DNA of 64,000 nt from positions 10,029,406 through 10,093,405 of the forward strand of contig NW_019167826.1 in the NCBI RefSeq assembly GCF_002303985.1, written 5' to 3'. The stretch comes from Durio zibethinus (Eukaryota; Streptophyta; Magnoliopsida; Malvales; Malvaceae). Positions 1 through 9,537 of this stretch are shown here, piece after piece. Numbering within the stretch: position 1 is the first letter of the stretch; every line of letters begins with the position of its first letter. The notes below the pieces were generated by a model. That model did not search any database. It was not told where the DNA came from and saw only the letters and a program-made list of their open reading frames with translations. A program made the translations under genes and the position numbers.

Positions 1-745
1 AAGCCATAAAAATGGCATTGGCGTAGCAGAAGTATGAAAATGTGCTTGAACCTACCTACTACCTAATTATGGTGCACATTATGCATGACCCGAGCTCAGG
101 ATACCCATGCGTGGTGCATAGCCTAGCATATGCTGATGGTGTTCGAGGGAACTTCCCACACAATTGGCCAGCATATGATGATGGTGGTTAAAGCATGTGC
201 TAAAGCCAAGGGCCAACATTTGCCGATGGTGGTCGAGACATGTGCATGTGTCACAATCTGCTTGCTAGTTAGGCCTAGGGTTTCTTTCCAAGTTGAGGAG
301 TAGTTCCAATTCTAGCGGGATAGGGTTCAACTACCAAAGGGACTAGGCCTTGAGGCATATTGAAGGCCTAGGTCACATTGAACTGGCCTAAAACAGTGGT
401 ATGGGCAATGATAAAGACTTTGAAGGCTTAGGCACGGTGTTTAAATTCCATTACATTAAGCCAAACCTAGGTGTAGGCATTGTTGAGTGCTTATATGAAT
501 TTATAAGCCATAAAATTGGTTTTGCATGGTAAAAATATGAAGATGTGCCCAAACCCACCTACTGCCTAGTCATGGTGTGCATGGTGTATGGCCTGGGCCT
601 AGGATACCCATGCATTATGTGCAACTCAGCATGTGCCAATAGTGTTGAAGGGAACTACTTGCATAACAGACCAGTATGTACTGAAACCAAGAGCCAACAT
701 GTCCCAATGGTGGTTCAGGTAGGTGTATGTGTCACAGCTTGTAAG
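1..745 (+). repeat. IGS long tandem repeat, first two units
   Basis: Two consecutive copies of a long spacer repeat. The marker aagccataaaa occurs at 1 and again at about 505, giving a period of about 504 bp. Each unit runs from this marker through an aatatgaagatgtg-like stretch and two or three degenerate ~45-bp subrepeats (catgtgccaatggtgg type), then into the start of an LTR-like sequence beginning tgtcac (about 251 and 730). The second unit is interrupted at 746 by an LTR retrotransposon. The same unit recurs at about 7621, 18732, 19981, 30275, 32346, 33846, 34327, 34790, 36014, 49770 and 51010, always in rDNA spacer context. Confidence 0.8.
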
Positions 746-1819
746 TGTCATGGATCACGCACGAGTTTGAGACCAAGAGGGTCATGTGATGAGACTTGGT
801 CGAGATGGTATGGGCAACAGACCAAGAAAGATTAGAATCGGGGCCTTAAAGGGACATACTTTACCCAAGTGTGTAGGCCAAGGCCAAGGCTAGAGTGTAA
901 AAGTACACTCGAGGTGAGCTACATGGTGCTAGGGATGAAGACTACTAGTTTGAAGGTTCTAGAACACCCTAGGATGTGGTGCAGGTAGTGAGGCATAGAA
1001 AGGCCTAGAATCACCTGAAGATAGGCCAAGCGCTTGGGCATGGAAACTTCTAGACATGCTTGGAGAAAGGGCAGGCATGCGAGCACAGAAGAGCTTAGAA
1101 AAGCTTGGAGATAAGCAAGGTGCACGGACACCAAAGGTTATAAAAAGGCTAGGCACAAGCACAGTGTCAGCCATTGTATGACCCAGATGAAAAAGTCTTT
1201 CAAAGGCCCTAGCTACTAGCAGAGTGGTGCCCAAATGAAGATGGCTCTAGAACCCACTAGGCATAGGCACTCAGTGAGAGTGCGCAGACACTTTCAGACT
1301 CAAAGCTCAACAGAGAGCCTAAAAGTAGCAAAAATCTATAGGGGTCTTAACTGACCTTATTGAAGCTTAAGCACCCTAGAACTATCTAGAATGCCCATAA
1401 TGGCCATACACTTGGATTCATTGTAACCAAAGTACCAAGGGGTCTCAAGTATAAACAAAATAGCCTTTCACACTCACTTGTACATAAACCGTAACCAATA
1501 GGTGACAACATAAAGAAGCAAGAGTGTAAAGCATTAGGGACATAGGCCTTGAGAGCCTTTGTAGAAAACATATAGGGACAGTGTTCCAAGAGCAAGTGTA
1601 CACACCCCATCAAGTAAATAAACTACTCTTGCCTTAACTATTTCTTTCCTAGCTTTCTCCTAAACTCCTAGGAGGTTAGTCTAGTTCTAGCACAAGTGCA
1701 GGACATAGTTAGTTAGTGCATGTCACAAAGAGTTAGTTAAAGGCTAACTTAGGCATATGGATGGTAGTTTTCCACCTAAGGTCGAATAGTAGCTAGGCTT
1801 AAGCTCTCGACTTGTGATA
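746..1819 (+). repeat. 5' LTR of the F1 element
   Basis: About 1074 bp, starting TGTCATGGATCACGC and ending TGATA. It aligns over its whole length with 3331-4426, for example in the blocks around 770-830, 1380-1460 and 1600-1700. The stretch before about 1460 holds a weak AT-rich promoter-like segment, and the motif ctactcttgccttaac near 1622 lies in the inferred R/U5 part because it recurs in every F1 LTR. Confidence 0.85.
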
Positions 1820-1821
1820 GT

Positions 1822-1833
1822 TGGTATCAGAGC
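1822..1833 (+). other. Primer-binding site, initiator tRNA-Met
   Basis: tggtatcagagc lies two bases after the 5' LTR and is the standard plant initiator-tRNA-Met primer-binding sequence of LTR retrotransposons. A second, partial copy (gtatcagag) follows at about 1852. Confidence 0.85.
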
Positions 1834-2125
1834 TAGTTCTAACTAGAGTTTGTATCAGAGTAGGTTTTGACCACAATGGGATCAAAACTTTCATTATGAC
1901 CAAAGTTAGTGTCAATTTCATTGCACAAGCAGCTTGCATGCTAGTGTGCTAGTTGTGCTGTGAACTTGCAGTGGCAAGTGTTGTGTGGATGATTGCTGGT
2001 TCTTGGTGATGAGAGTAAGGCATAAAGATGCTTGAGTGGCAGTGGCAAGTGTTGTGTAGATGATTGTGGAAAATTGTGGGAAATCTTTAGTGTAAGCTTT
2101 GTGATTATGATGCATGTGCAAAAGC

Positions 2126-3060
2126 ATGGCCAGTAACCCTCAGATAGAGTGCACAAATGATATGCAAGAGGGCCATCCAGCCATTGGTAAAGGGAAAAGG
2201 GCTAGTTCAAAGGATCTATTGTCATCCATGGACTCTTAGTTGGCAAAATGCAAGTTAGCCATGGAAGATTTCAGGGATCGATTTTAGGACACCAAGGATT
2301 GCATCCAAGAGCTAGACTCGATGCAAGAATAGCTCAAAGAAGAGATGCACGGTGCCTTAACCTAAGAGATGGAAGTGCTCATGTAGCATAATAAAGCTTT
2401 AGAGGCTTAGGTGGAAGCCTTATGGGAAGAGCTAGAGCAACTAAAGTGGGAGTTTGCTACATTTGGTGCTACCATAGTTGTAAATGGGGGTTTGGGACCT
2501 AGGGTGGAGGTGCCCAAGCAAAGTAATTCATAGAAAGTTGCTCAGCCAAAGAAGTCAACAACTTCATGTAGGCATGGATTAGTACTTTTAAGTGGCTAGT
2601 ACAATGGAAAAAGCCAATGTAAGCATTACTATCTGGTACTCCAATGATGTGGCCCTGTTGTAGTGGCATTGAAGGTATGATAACATGAAGCAAAAAGAGA
2701 CTGCAATCACCTCATGGGATCAGTTTGTGAGGGAACTAATGAGACAATTTAAGCTAAAGTATGCAAAAAAAAAAAAAAGCTCAAGCAAAACTTCGCTGGC
2801 TCACTCAAAGGGAAACAATTTAAGACTTTTTTTAGGAGTTCTCAAAACTATTGCTTATGGTTCCTAGCATGGCCGAGGAAGAAGCCTTGTTCTATTTCCT
2901 CGATGGGTTAAAGCTATAGGCAAGAATCGAGTTGAAGTAGCATAAGGTGCAATACTTGAGTGAGATAACGGCTTGAGTGGGGGAGACAAGAGAAAGCACT
3001 CCTCATCAAAGGATAAGCCTAAAGAGAAGCCCCAACATGAAAAGCCACTAGTCTAGCCAA
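2126..3060 (+). pseudogene. Decayed Gag of the F1 element
   Basis: A Gag remnant opening at the ATG at 2126 with MASNPQIECTND. An N-terminal coiled-coil-like region rich in E, K, L and Q follows (about 2190-2460), then part of the retrotransposon Gag core around 2685-2770 (TSWDQFVRELMRQFKLKY). Many in-frame stops occur, nearly all TAG where the related copy at 56750-57830 has Q or W, as expected from CAG or TGG transitions. An A-rich run near 2765 and later indels shift the frame, and I cannot find a zinc knuckle. The same opening (MASKPQVEC) occurs in the minus-strand copy. It would have encoded the particle protein of the gag-only element and is clearly dead. Confidence 0.75.
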
Positions 3061-3320
3061 CAAGATTAGCAGAGTGTGGCTATGGATAGCCACTTGTTGA
3101 ACCAAAAAGATTAGGTAAATCACTCTCATCAAAGTGTATAGCAAGCAACTCTTAAAAGAAAGTTAGTTTGGTAGCAAACATGTCCGCATCAAGGCAATAG
3201 AAAAGGACAATCACGAAAGCATACCAAGGATTATTGGGACAAGGAATGAACATTAATCTAGCATGTGCATGTAGTGAATGATCGACATTACCCTAGCAAC
3301 GAGGACATTGCTAGAATAAG

Positions 3321-3330
3321 TTGGGGAGAA
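3321..3330 (+). other. Polypurine tract of the F1 element
   Basis: ttggggagaa lies immediately before the TGTCA of the 3' LTR, the expected place and composition for plus-strand priming. Confidence 0.7.
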
Positions 3331-4426
3331 TGTCACAGATGGCACATGAGTTTAAGACCAAGAGGGTCATGTGACAAAACTTGCTTGAGATGGTACAAGC
3401 AATGGACTAAGAAAGATTGCAATCAAGGCCCTAAAGGCACATACTTTACCCAAGTGTGCAAGCCAAGGCCTAGGCTAGAGTGTAGAAGTACATTTGAGGT
3501 GAACTACATGATGCTAGGGATGAAGATTACTCACTAAAAGGTTCTAGAATACCTTAGGATGTGGTGTAGGCAGTTAGACATAGAAATGCCCAGAATTGCC
3601 TAAAGACAAGCCAGGCACATAGGAATGGAAACAAGTTAGGCACATGGGAATGAAAACTTCTAAACAAGCCTAGAGATAAGCCAGGCACATGGGCATAGAA
3701 GAGTCTAGAGAAGCCTGGAGGTAGGACAAGAATACGAGCACCAAAGGTTTCAAAAGGGCTAGGCATGAGCACAGTGTTGGCATTATAATGCCAAGATAAG
3801 AAATTCTTTAAAAGTCCTTAGCTGTGGGCAGAGTGACACCCGAATGGTGAAGGCTCTGGAACCTACTAGGCACGGGCACTAAGCGGGAGTGCTCGGACAC
3901 CTCTAGACCCAGGGCTTAATAGGGAGCCTAAATCCAGCAAAAATCTAAAGAGGTCTTAACTGACCTTGTTGGAGCCTAAGCACCTTAGAATTGTCCAGAA
4001 GGCCCATAATGACCATACACTTGGATTCATTGTAAGCACAAGTACCAAGGGGCTCAAGCATAAATAAGAGAGCCCTCCTTTTATTTGTACATAAGCCATA
4101 AGCAATAGGTGACAACATAGAAAAGCAAGAGTCTAAAGCATTAGAGACTTAGGCCTTGAAAGCCTTTATAAAAAATGCATAGGGACTGTGTTCCAAGAGC
4201 AAGTGTACATACCTCATCAAGTAAATAAACTACTCTTACCTTAACCATTTCCTTTCTAGCTTTCTCCTAAACTCCTAAGAGGTTAGTCAAGTTTGAGCAC
4301 AAGTGCAGGGCACAGTCGATTAGTGCACGTCACAAAAAGTTAATTAAAGGCTAACTTAGGCATATGGATGATAGTTTCCCACCTAAGGCCACACGGTAGC
4401 TAGGCTTAAGCTCCCAGCTCATGACA
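3331..4426 (+). repeat. 3' LTR of the F1 element
   Basis: 1096 bp, TGTCA...TGACA, collinear with 746-1819. An extra ~25-bp local duplication near 3601-3660 (ggcacatgggaatg repeated) makes it slightly longer. The two LTRs differ at many positions, so the insertion is old. Confidence 0.85.
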
Positions 4427-4883
4427 TTAGTTGGTCTAGGCACAAGGGTTCTCTCCAAGTTAATGAGTAGTTTTAGTTCTAGTAGGATAAGGTCTGACAG
4501 CCAAAAGGACTAGGCCTTGAGGCCTAGGTCATGGAAACTAGCCTAGAATAGTGGTATAGGTAGTGATTAAGACTCTAGAGACTCAGGCATGGTTTTTAGG
4601 TTTGGGCAAAGTTAAGCCAAGCCTAGGTACGGGTACTGGTGAGTGATGCATGGGCATATAGTTAGACCCAAGTGTGGGCACTAATGATTGAGGTGCTGAC
4701 ACATGGTCACACCTAAGAGTGGGCATTGATGATCAAGGTGTTGGCACACGGTTAGACTTAAGTATAGGCATGCTTGAGCACAGTCCTGGGAGGATCAGAT
4801 TTGTGGGCTTCTAGAAGGCCTAATACTACAGCACAATCTTTGACAAGCTGGAATTATGTTGAGCACTTAAGTTTCGTAGGCTG
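4427..4883 (+). repeat. Remainder of F3 LTR-like sequence, truncated on the right
   Basis: Continues the F3 LTR-like copy that began at 730 and was split by the F1 insertion. It carries the family markers agtagttttagttctag, gggaggatcaga and acaatctttgacaagctgga. It stops at about 4883, inside the usual cataggctgacttaggcac block, where it is fused to 5' IGS sequence. Confidence 0.7.
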
Positions 4884-5719
4884 ACTTATGCCTATTGTGT
4901 ACAAGTGGTAGCATTCATGCATACCAACCCACAATGCACCCAATTGATTACTCGACCATTGAGTAAAGGAAATGACATACAAGGCCATGCCATAACCACT
5001 TGGCATGGGAAAAACATAAGCAAGGGCCATAAGAATGTCTTTTCATTCTAACAAGCAACAACTACATGACACCGCCAATGCTTGGTCTAGCTGGGATTGC
5101 ACACACAAACTCTGTTATTACCACCCTAAAGGGACATTACCTAATTTAGGGACTTGTTCCTTGGGTCTTGGGTAGCATTGATTACATGCACAGGCTTAGC
5201 TAGGCCAAGGCATTTTTGTCTTCAATGAGAATAGACCATGGGACTGCCGAATACCTGAGAGACTTGGCCAAACCAAGCCTGTGATTGTAGCTTCTGCTTG
5301 CACTAGAGAGCCATTGTATGATTTAGGGACTTGGTCTAGGATTTGGGGTAGCATTAATCATAGACACGGGCTTGAGCTTGGCAAAGCAAAGCCCTTTTTC
5401 TGTATGCACACCAACTAGTCAAGGCCATGGATTTTTATAGGTCACTAAAGCAACCAGTCCATAGACAACATAGCCAAAAAAAGCATGGATGACTTAGATT
5501 TTGCTACAGGGACATTGTTATGAATGTACACAATGACAGGCTTCTCATACACTCCTATTCCCCTTTAAAAAGCATAAGAGATTTTACAAATATGTTAGTA
5601 GTAGACATTAAGTGTTTATAATGGGGACACTTTTTTCAAACAAGCATATCCCACACCAAGGGTCTGCAAGTGCCAATGGTGGTTAAGGTATGTGCCCACA
5701 ATAAGGTCCAGTGTAATGG
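4884..5719 (-). other. 5' part of an rDNA intergenic spacer without its rRNA genes
   Basis: Homologous to the sequence that follows the 5'ETS of unit 1 (13905-14206) and continues at 17406. Shared blocks include gtacaagtggtagcat, ggaaatgacatac and cttggcatgggaaaaaca. From about 5175 it matches 17406-17900 and 48345-48830. It ends in one or two short subrepeats near 5640-5715. No gene is visible. No 18S or ETS lies to its left, only an LTR-like fragment. Confidence 0.7.
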
Positions 5720-6214
5720 TCAAGCCCTGGTGTGCATTGATCCTACCATGACTGACCCTAAGCTAAGTAGTTATTGAGGCCTTATTGGCAGGATAGTGGT
5801 CCTAGAATAGCGAGCATGAAGTATAAGCTTGAGAAAATGTTATTGATAGAGTGTGCCCATGGTGTGAGCCTTTGTCCCTAAGATGCGCAAGCATGTGTGA
5901 GCCAATGGGTGGGCACTGTAGAGCGGGTAGCTAGTTGAGTGCTATCAGTCGAAGTTGTATAATGGCACCCTTAACTAGGTTGGTGGAGCAATGAGCTAAA
6001 TCTGAGAATTATGGTGGCCAAGAGATAGGTCATTGGGCCCTATGTTTGTTGAAAGAAAGCCTTGAGGTGGCTAGGGAGAAAAGTGTCCCCACTTTAGATA
6101 TTCTTATGGCTCCTGATATGATGGCTGAGAAAGCTCTTATGCTCTTTATAGATGGATGACTGGTGTCAGCTCTCACCCACCCTTTTGGCTAGTGAACAGG
6201 TAAGGGCCTAACTA
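5720..6214 (+). other. Unique island with a coding-like remnant
   Basis: This segment has no second copy in the window, unlike everything around it. In the plus frame from 5833 to 6156 it reads 108 codons with only two internal stops (TAG at about 5929 and TGA at about 5992), both explicable as single transitions from CAG and CGA. The translation has a cysteine-rich start (CPWCEP, CASMCEP) and then a helical, protein-like stretch beginning ENYGGQEIGHWALCLLKESL and containing APDMMAEKALMLFIDG. I do not recognise the family. It could be a captured host exon, part of an unknown transposon, or chance. The right side abuts a truncated LTR. Confidence 0.4.
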
Positions 6215-6462
6215 GTTTGGAGTGCATCTGTCTACTCATACCACTCTTCTAGGGTATTGTAGATCCTTCTAATAAGCAGTGCCATTCTTGGCACTAGGCT
6301 GCTCACTTTCGTACCTTAGCCTAGGCCTTTTTAATCACACTTAGTCCTTGTATGTGCCTTTAGGACTTTGGTCTCTATCCTTCCTAGTCCTTTTCCTACA
6401 ACAAATCTAGCAAGCTATGAATCTTGACCCTTTTAGCTCAGGACTTGCAACTGATCTTGACA
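6215..6462 (-). repeat. Truncated F2 LTR, reverse orientation
   Basis: Matches about 28870-29113, the start of the 5' LTR of the minus-strand F2 element, through markers such as gccattcttggcactagg-like and taggactttggtctctatc-like strings. It ends in TGACA at 6458-6462, and the sequence beyond (caggcacaggtttga) equals the flank of the other copy at 29114. It is therefore the same ancestral insertion, here cut down to about 250 bp. Confidence 0.75.
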
Positions 6463-6774
6463 CAGGCACAGGTTTGATCTCTGAATAGCTGAGACCCTTT
6501 TTTGCATGTACGCTAACCGATTAAGGCCATGGGCACCTGTAGGTCACTAAAGTAACCAGTCACTAGACAACATAGCTAAAAGGCATGTATAGCCAACATT
6601 TTGCTCCAGGGATGTTACTGTCAATGTACACAATGATAAGCTCATCATGCACACTTACTATAATGGTGGAGGAGAAGGGGACCCAAAAAACCACCCTCTA
6701 AAGAACATGAGATATTTTGCAAATATGCTAGTAGTAGACATTAAAGTGTTTGAAGTGGGGACACTTTTTTCAAA

Positions 6775-7110
6775 TAGGCATACCTTGCACCAAGGGTCCA
6801 TAGGTGCCAATGGTGGTTGAGGCATGTGTTTGCACCAAAGCCTAGCATGTGCCAATGGTGTTTGAGGCAACTACCCACACCAAGGGCTTTTACTAATGTT
6901 GATCGAAGGATGTGCCTATACTAGATCCAGATTATGTCGATGCTAATTGAGGCATGTACCTACACCAAGGGCAGCATGTACTGATGATGGTCTAGGCAAG
7001 TGCCTAAACTAAGGGCCAGCTTATGCTGATGATGGTTGAAGCATGTGCCCATACCATGTGCTAACATGTGCTATTAATGGTTAAGGCCTTGGCCAAAATT
7101 TGATTTTGGG
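6775..7110. repeat. IGS short subrepeat array (~45 bp)
   Basis: Seven or so degenerate copies of a ~45-bp unit containing catgtgccnatggtggttgag and acaccaagggc. Equivalent arrays occur at 17895-18230, 29430-29760 and 48835-49220, and single units occur inside the long IGS repeats. Short spacer subrepeats are typical of plant IGS. Confidence 0.7.
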
Positions 7111-7409
7111 CCATGGAGCACATGTTGAGCTAGGACTTGGGCTGGTGTCACATTTTATTGCCTAGGGCACCATCGTTGGAGCATCGCCAAAGAACTTGAC
7201 CATTGGCATTAGGAGTTTCGATGATTGGGGTGAAGGCTAGGGGGTATACGCACATGATGTGCAATGGGTGCTGGTCTTTGGCCCTTATATTGGCCTCTTA
7301 TCCCTAAGAAACCTTGACAACTCACACCTCCTTAAAGAACATAAGAGCTTTTACAAGTTCACAACTAGTAACCATTCAAATGTGTGAAATAAGGATAGTT
7401 TTTTCAAAT

Positions 7410-7640
7410 GGCCACAAAATCTTCTACACTTAAATATTCTACCTGAACCATTTTATGGATGCCAACAAAAATACATGGATCATGTATGTCAAATTTGTGG
7501 CTAAAATTCCTAAAACAAATTCAAAAAATCCCAAACCATGAAAAATTTTGAAAATTATGAAAAATAAAAAATGGGTCATCATGCTATGAAACTTCACATC
7601 AAAGATTATAGGACCATTATATGAATTTACAAACCATAAA
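7410..7640. repeat. AT-rich IGS block
   Basis: AT-rich stretch with aatattct, tcaaaaaatccc and gaaaaattttgaaaattatg, placed just before the first long repeat unit. Copies occur at 18520-18740, 30060-30290 and 49550-49780, always at this place in the spacer, so it is a regular spacer component. It could be a matrix-attachment-like or easily unwound segment, but nothing in the sequence proves that. Confidence 0.6.
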
Positions 7641-7855
7641 AATGGCATTGGCAAGGCAAAAATATGAAGATGTGCTTGAACCCACCTATTGCTCGATCAT
7701 GGTGATCATGGTGCATGGCCCGAGCCCAAGATACTTGCGTGTGGTGTACGGCCAAGCATGTGTTGATGGTATTCAAGGGAACTTCCCACACAAGGGCCAG
7801 CATGTGCTAAGACAAATCTCTAACAAGTCTCGATAGTGGTCGATGCATCTGCATT

Positions 7856-8657
7856 TGTCACAGGCTGAGACTCAAGCTCTAAACTCGCGTGGCTCTAAGG
7901 CACAAAAATGGACTTTTATGCATCCTAGATCAACCTAACACAAGAAATGGTGCATAGACACTCTAGACTATGAGGCTGCACTGTATAATATGCTGTAAAA
8001 CAAAAAGGCATGACAAGTGCCTGAAAAAAGTCTAACAACAGAATAATAAAACAGTTTTAAGGCAAGAGTAAGGATGTTATTACTCGATGGTTTTGGTGTG
8101 TGTACAATTAGGATGGGCGATTCTCTATTTCTAACTTAGCCCCTTTTACACTTAGTGCCTGAGATACACCCCTAAACTCTAGAGATTACAATCCCTTGAT
8201 TCTAGGAGCTAAGTTCCTATCCTTGATTTTAGAGGATTTGGTGCTACTTCACAATCTTTGACTTGCTAAAATCATGCTGAGTATTAGGCCTTTTAGAAGC
8301 CCTCAAATTTGATCCTCATAGGACTGTGTTTAGGCATGCCACACCTGGGCCTAACTGTGCATCTGTACCTCAATCATCAATGCTCCTACCTACGTCTGAT
8401 TAGGTGCCCATGTATCACTTACCAGCACTTGCCCTTGGGTTTAGCTCAATCTTGTTGATCTTGAACACCTTTCCTGAGCCTTTGGAGTCTTGATCACTTC
8501 TTACCCCACTATTCTAGGCTAGTTCCCTATGACTTAGACCTCTAATACACCTCAGGGCTTGGTCCCTTTAGCTATCAAGTGTTGTTCCACTAGAACTTAA
8601 ACTATTACTCAACTGAGAAAGAACCCTTAGGCTTGGACCAGCTTACTGATTGTGACA
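7856..8657 (-). repeat. Solo LTR (F3-like, 802 bp), reverse orientation
   Basis: Begins TGTCA (7856) and ends TGACA (8653-8657). Read on the minus strand, its first ~400 bp match the plus-strand LTR-like sequence right beside it (8707-9100), for example agtaagctggtccaagcc against aagctggtctaggctta. The rest holds LTR-like features: a aaatagaga motif after a TA-rich stretch, and ttactcttgccttaaaac as in the F1 R/U5 region. A paralogous copy of the same length lies at 30532-31333. No internal region is attached. Confidence 0.7.
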
Positions 8658-8706
8658 CATGCATCAAAGGTCATTTGGTGTCGATGGTGGTCAAGACATG
8701 AGCATG

Positions 8707-9189
8707 TGTCATGGTGTGCAAGCTGGTCTAGGCTTAGGGGCTCTTTTTGAGTCAAGGAGCAATTCTAGTTCTAGAGGGATAGGGTCTAATAGCCAAGAGG
8801 ACTAGGCATTGAGGCCTACTGGATGCCCAAGTCATAAGGAACTAGCACAAAAAAAATGGTATGGGCAGTGATCAAGACTCCAGAGGCTCAGTCAAGTGTT
8901 TAAATTTGGCAAAATTAAGCCAGGCCTAGGTGCAGGCACTAGTGAGCAATACGCAGGGCACACAATCAAACCCAAGCATCGATATTGATGATTGAGGTGC
9001 GAGCATCCCTAAATAGAGTCTTGGGAGGATCAGATTTAAGGGCTTCTAGAAGGCCCAGTACTACAACACAATCTTTGACAAGCTAGAATTACACTGAATA
9101 CTTGAGTTTCATAGGCTTACTTAGGTATATGGAGTCAATTCCCTGTTTAAGGCTATATAGAGTTTGGCTTAAGATTAGAGCCTATGATA
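8707..9189 (+). repeat. F3 LTR-like sequence in the IGS
   Basis: 483 bp, TGTCA...TGATA, flanked on both sides by catg (8703-8706 and 9190-9193 region). Its last ~90 bp (ttcataggcttacttagg... gagcctatgata) match the end of the chromovirus 3' LTR at 48260-48344, which is why I treat it as LTR-derived. Copies at 19001-19451, 20459-21007, 31381-31863, 35081-35606, 36272-36774 and 50026-50530. Confidence 0.65.
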
Positions 9190-9537
9190 CATGCACTAAG
9201 TGTCATTTGGTGCTGATAGTGCTTAAAGGGTAGACAAGTACCTTGGAAGGGGTAGACAAGTGCCTTGGAAAGGTCATGATATACATGTCGCACAAAGTGC
9301 CAACATCTAGCAAAAATATTCAAGGCAACAACCTATATCGAGGGCTAGCTTGTGCTGATGGAGGTCGACACATGTGCCGAGACCAAGGGCCAAGATGTCC
9401 CAATAGTGGTTAAGGCATGTGCATGCATTAAAGGCCATTGGGTATTGATAGTGGTTGAGGCATATGCATGTGTTATGCATCCACAAGCTAGTCAAGGCCT
9501 AGGAGTTCTCTCTAAGTCAAGGTGTAGTTCCAATTCT
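9190..9537. repeat. Short spacer repeats fused to 25S
   Basis: Degenerate ~45-bp-type subrepeats (gccaagatgtcccaatagtgg, gtgttatgcatccacaag) followed by the first ~45 bp of another F3 LTR-like copy. At about 9537 the sequence switches without a gap to the interior of 25S (ttcaagaattttaacc). Confidence 0.65.

Larger units (their letters stand above)
746..4426 (+). mobile_element. F1 gag-only LTR retrotransposon (TR-GAG-like), nearly complete
   Basis: A structurally complete LTR element: 5' LTR 746-1819, primer-binding site 1822-1833, a 1.5-kb internal region holding only a decayed gag, a purine tract at 3321-3330, and 3' LTR 3331-4426. Both LTRs begin TGTCA; the right one ends TGACA and the left one TGATA. 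There is no protease, RT or integrase, and the internal region is too short to hold them, so mobilisation must have depended on an autonomous partner (inference). It sits 16 bp inside an F3 LTR-like sequence, whose remainder resumes at 4427. The flanks gtaag (741-745) and ttag (4427-4430) could be a degenerate 4-5 bp target duplication. Confidence 0.85.
6463..7855 (-). other. rDNA intergenic spacer: IGS segments, short subrepeats, AT-rich block
   Basis: Collinear with 29114-30531. 6463-6770 is the second IGS segment. 6775-7110 is an array of degenerate ~45-bp subrepeats built on ccaacatgtgccgatggtgg. 7110-7410 is a segment with ttggcccttatattggcc. 7410-7620 is AT-rich with runs such as aaaatttt. 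7621-7855 starts a long repeat unit (atttacaaaccataaaaatg). No gene is seen; the short open frames here are chance. Confidence 0.7.

Noticed and set aside
2765..2778. A-run as a poly(A) tail of a retroposon
   Set aside because: It lies inside the gag coding region of the F1 element at a lysine-rich position, so it is an indel-prone AAA/AAG tract.
6775..7110. Regular ~45-bp repeats as a CRISPR-like array
   Set aside because: Repeats are contiguous and degenerate with no unique spacers, and the context is plant rDNA spacer.
7856..9189. Paired inverted repeats as a DNA transposon with terminal inverted repeats
   Set aside because: Each arm on its own has LTR ends TGTCA/TGACA, and the arms match LTR-like copies that occur singly elsewhere; opposed LTRs explain it.
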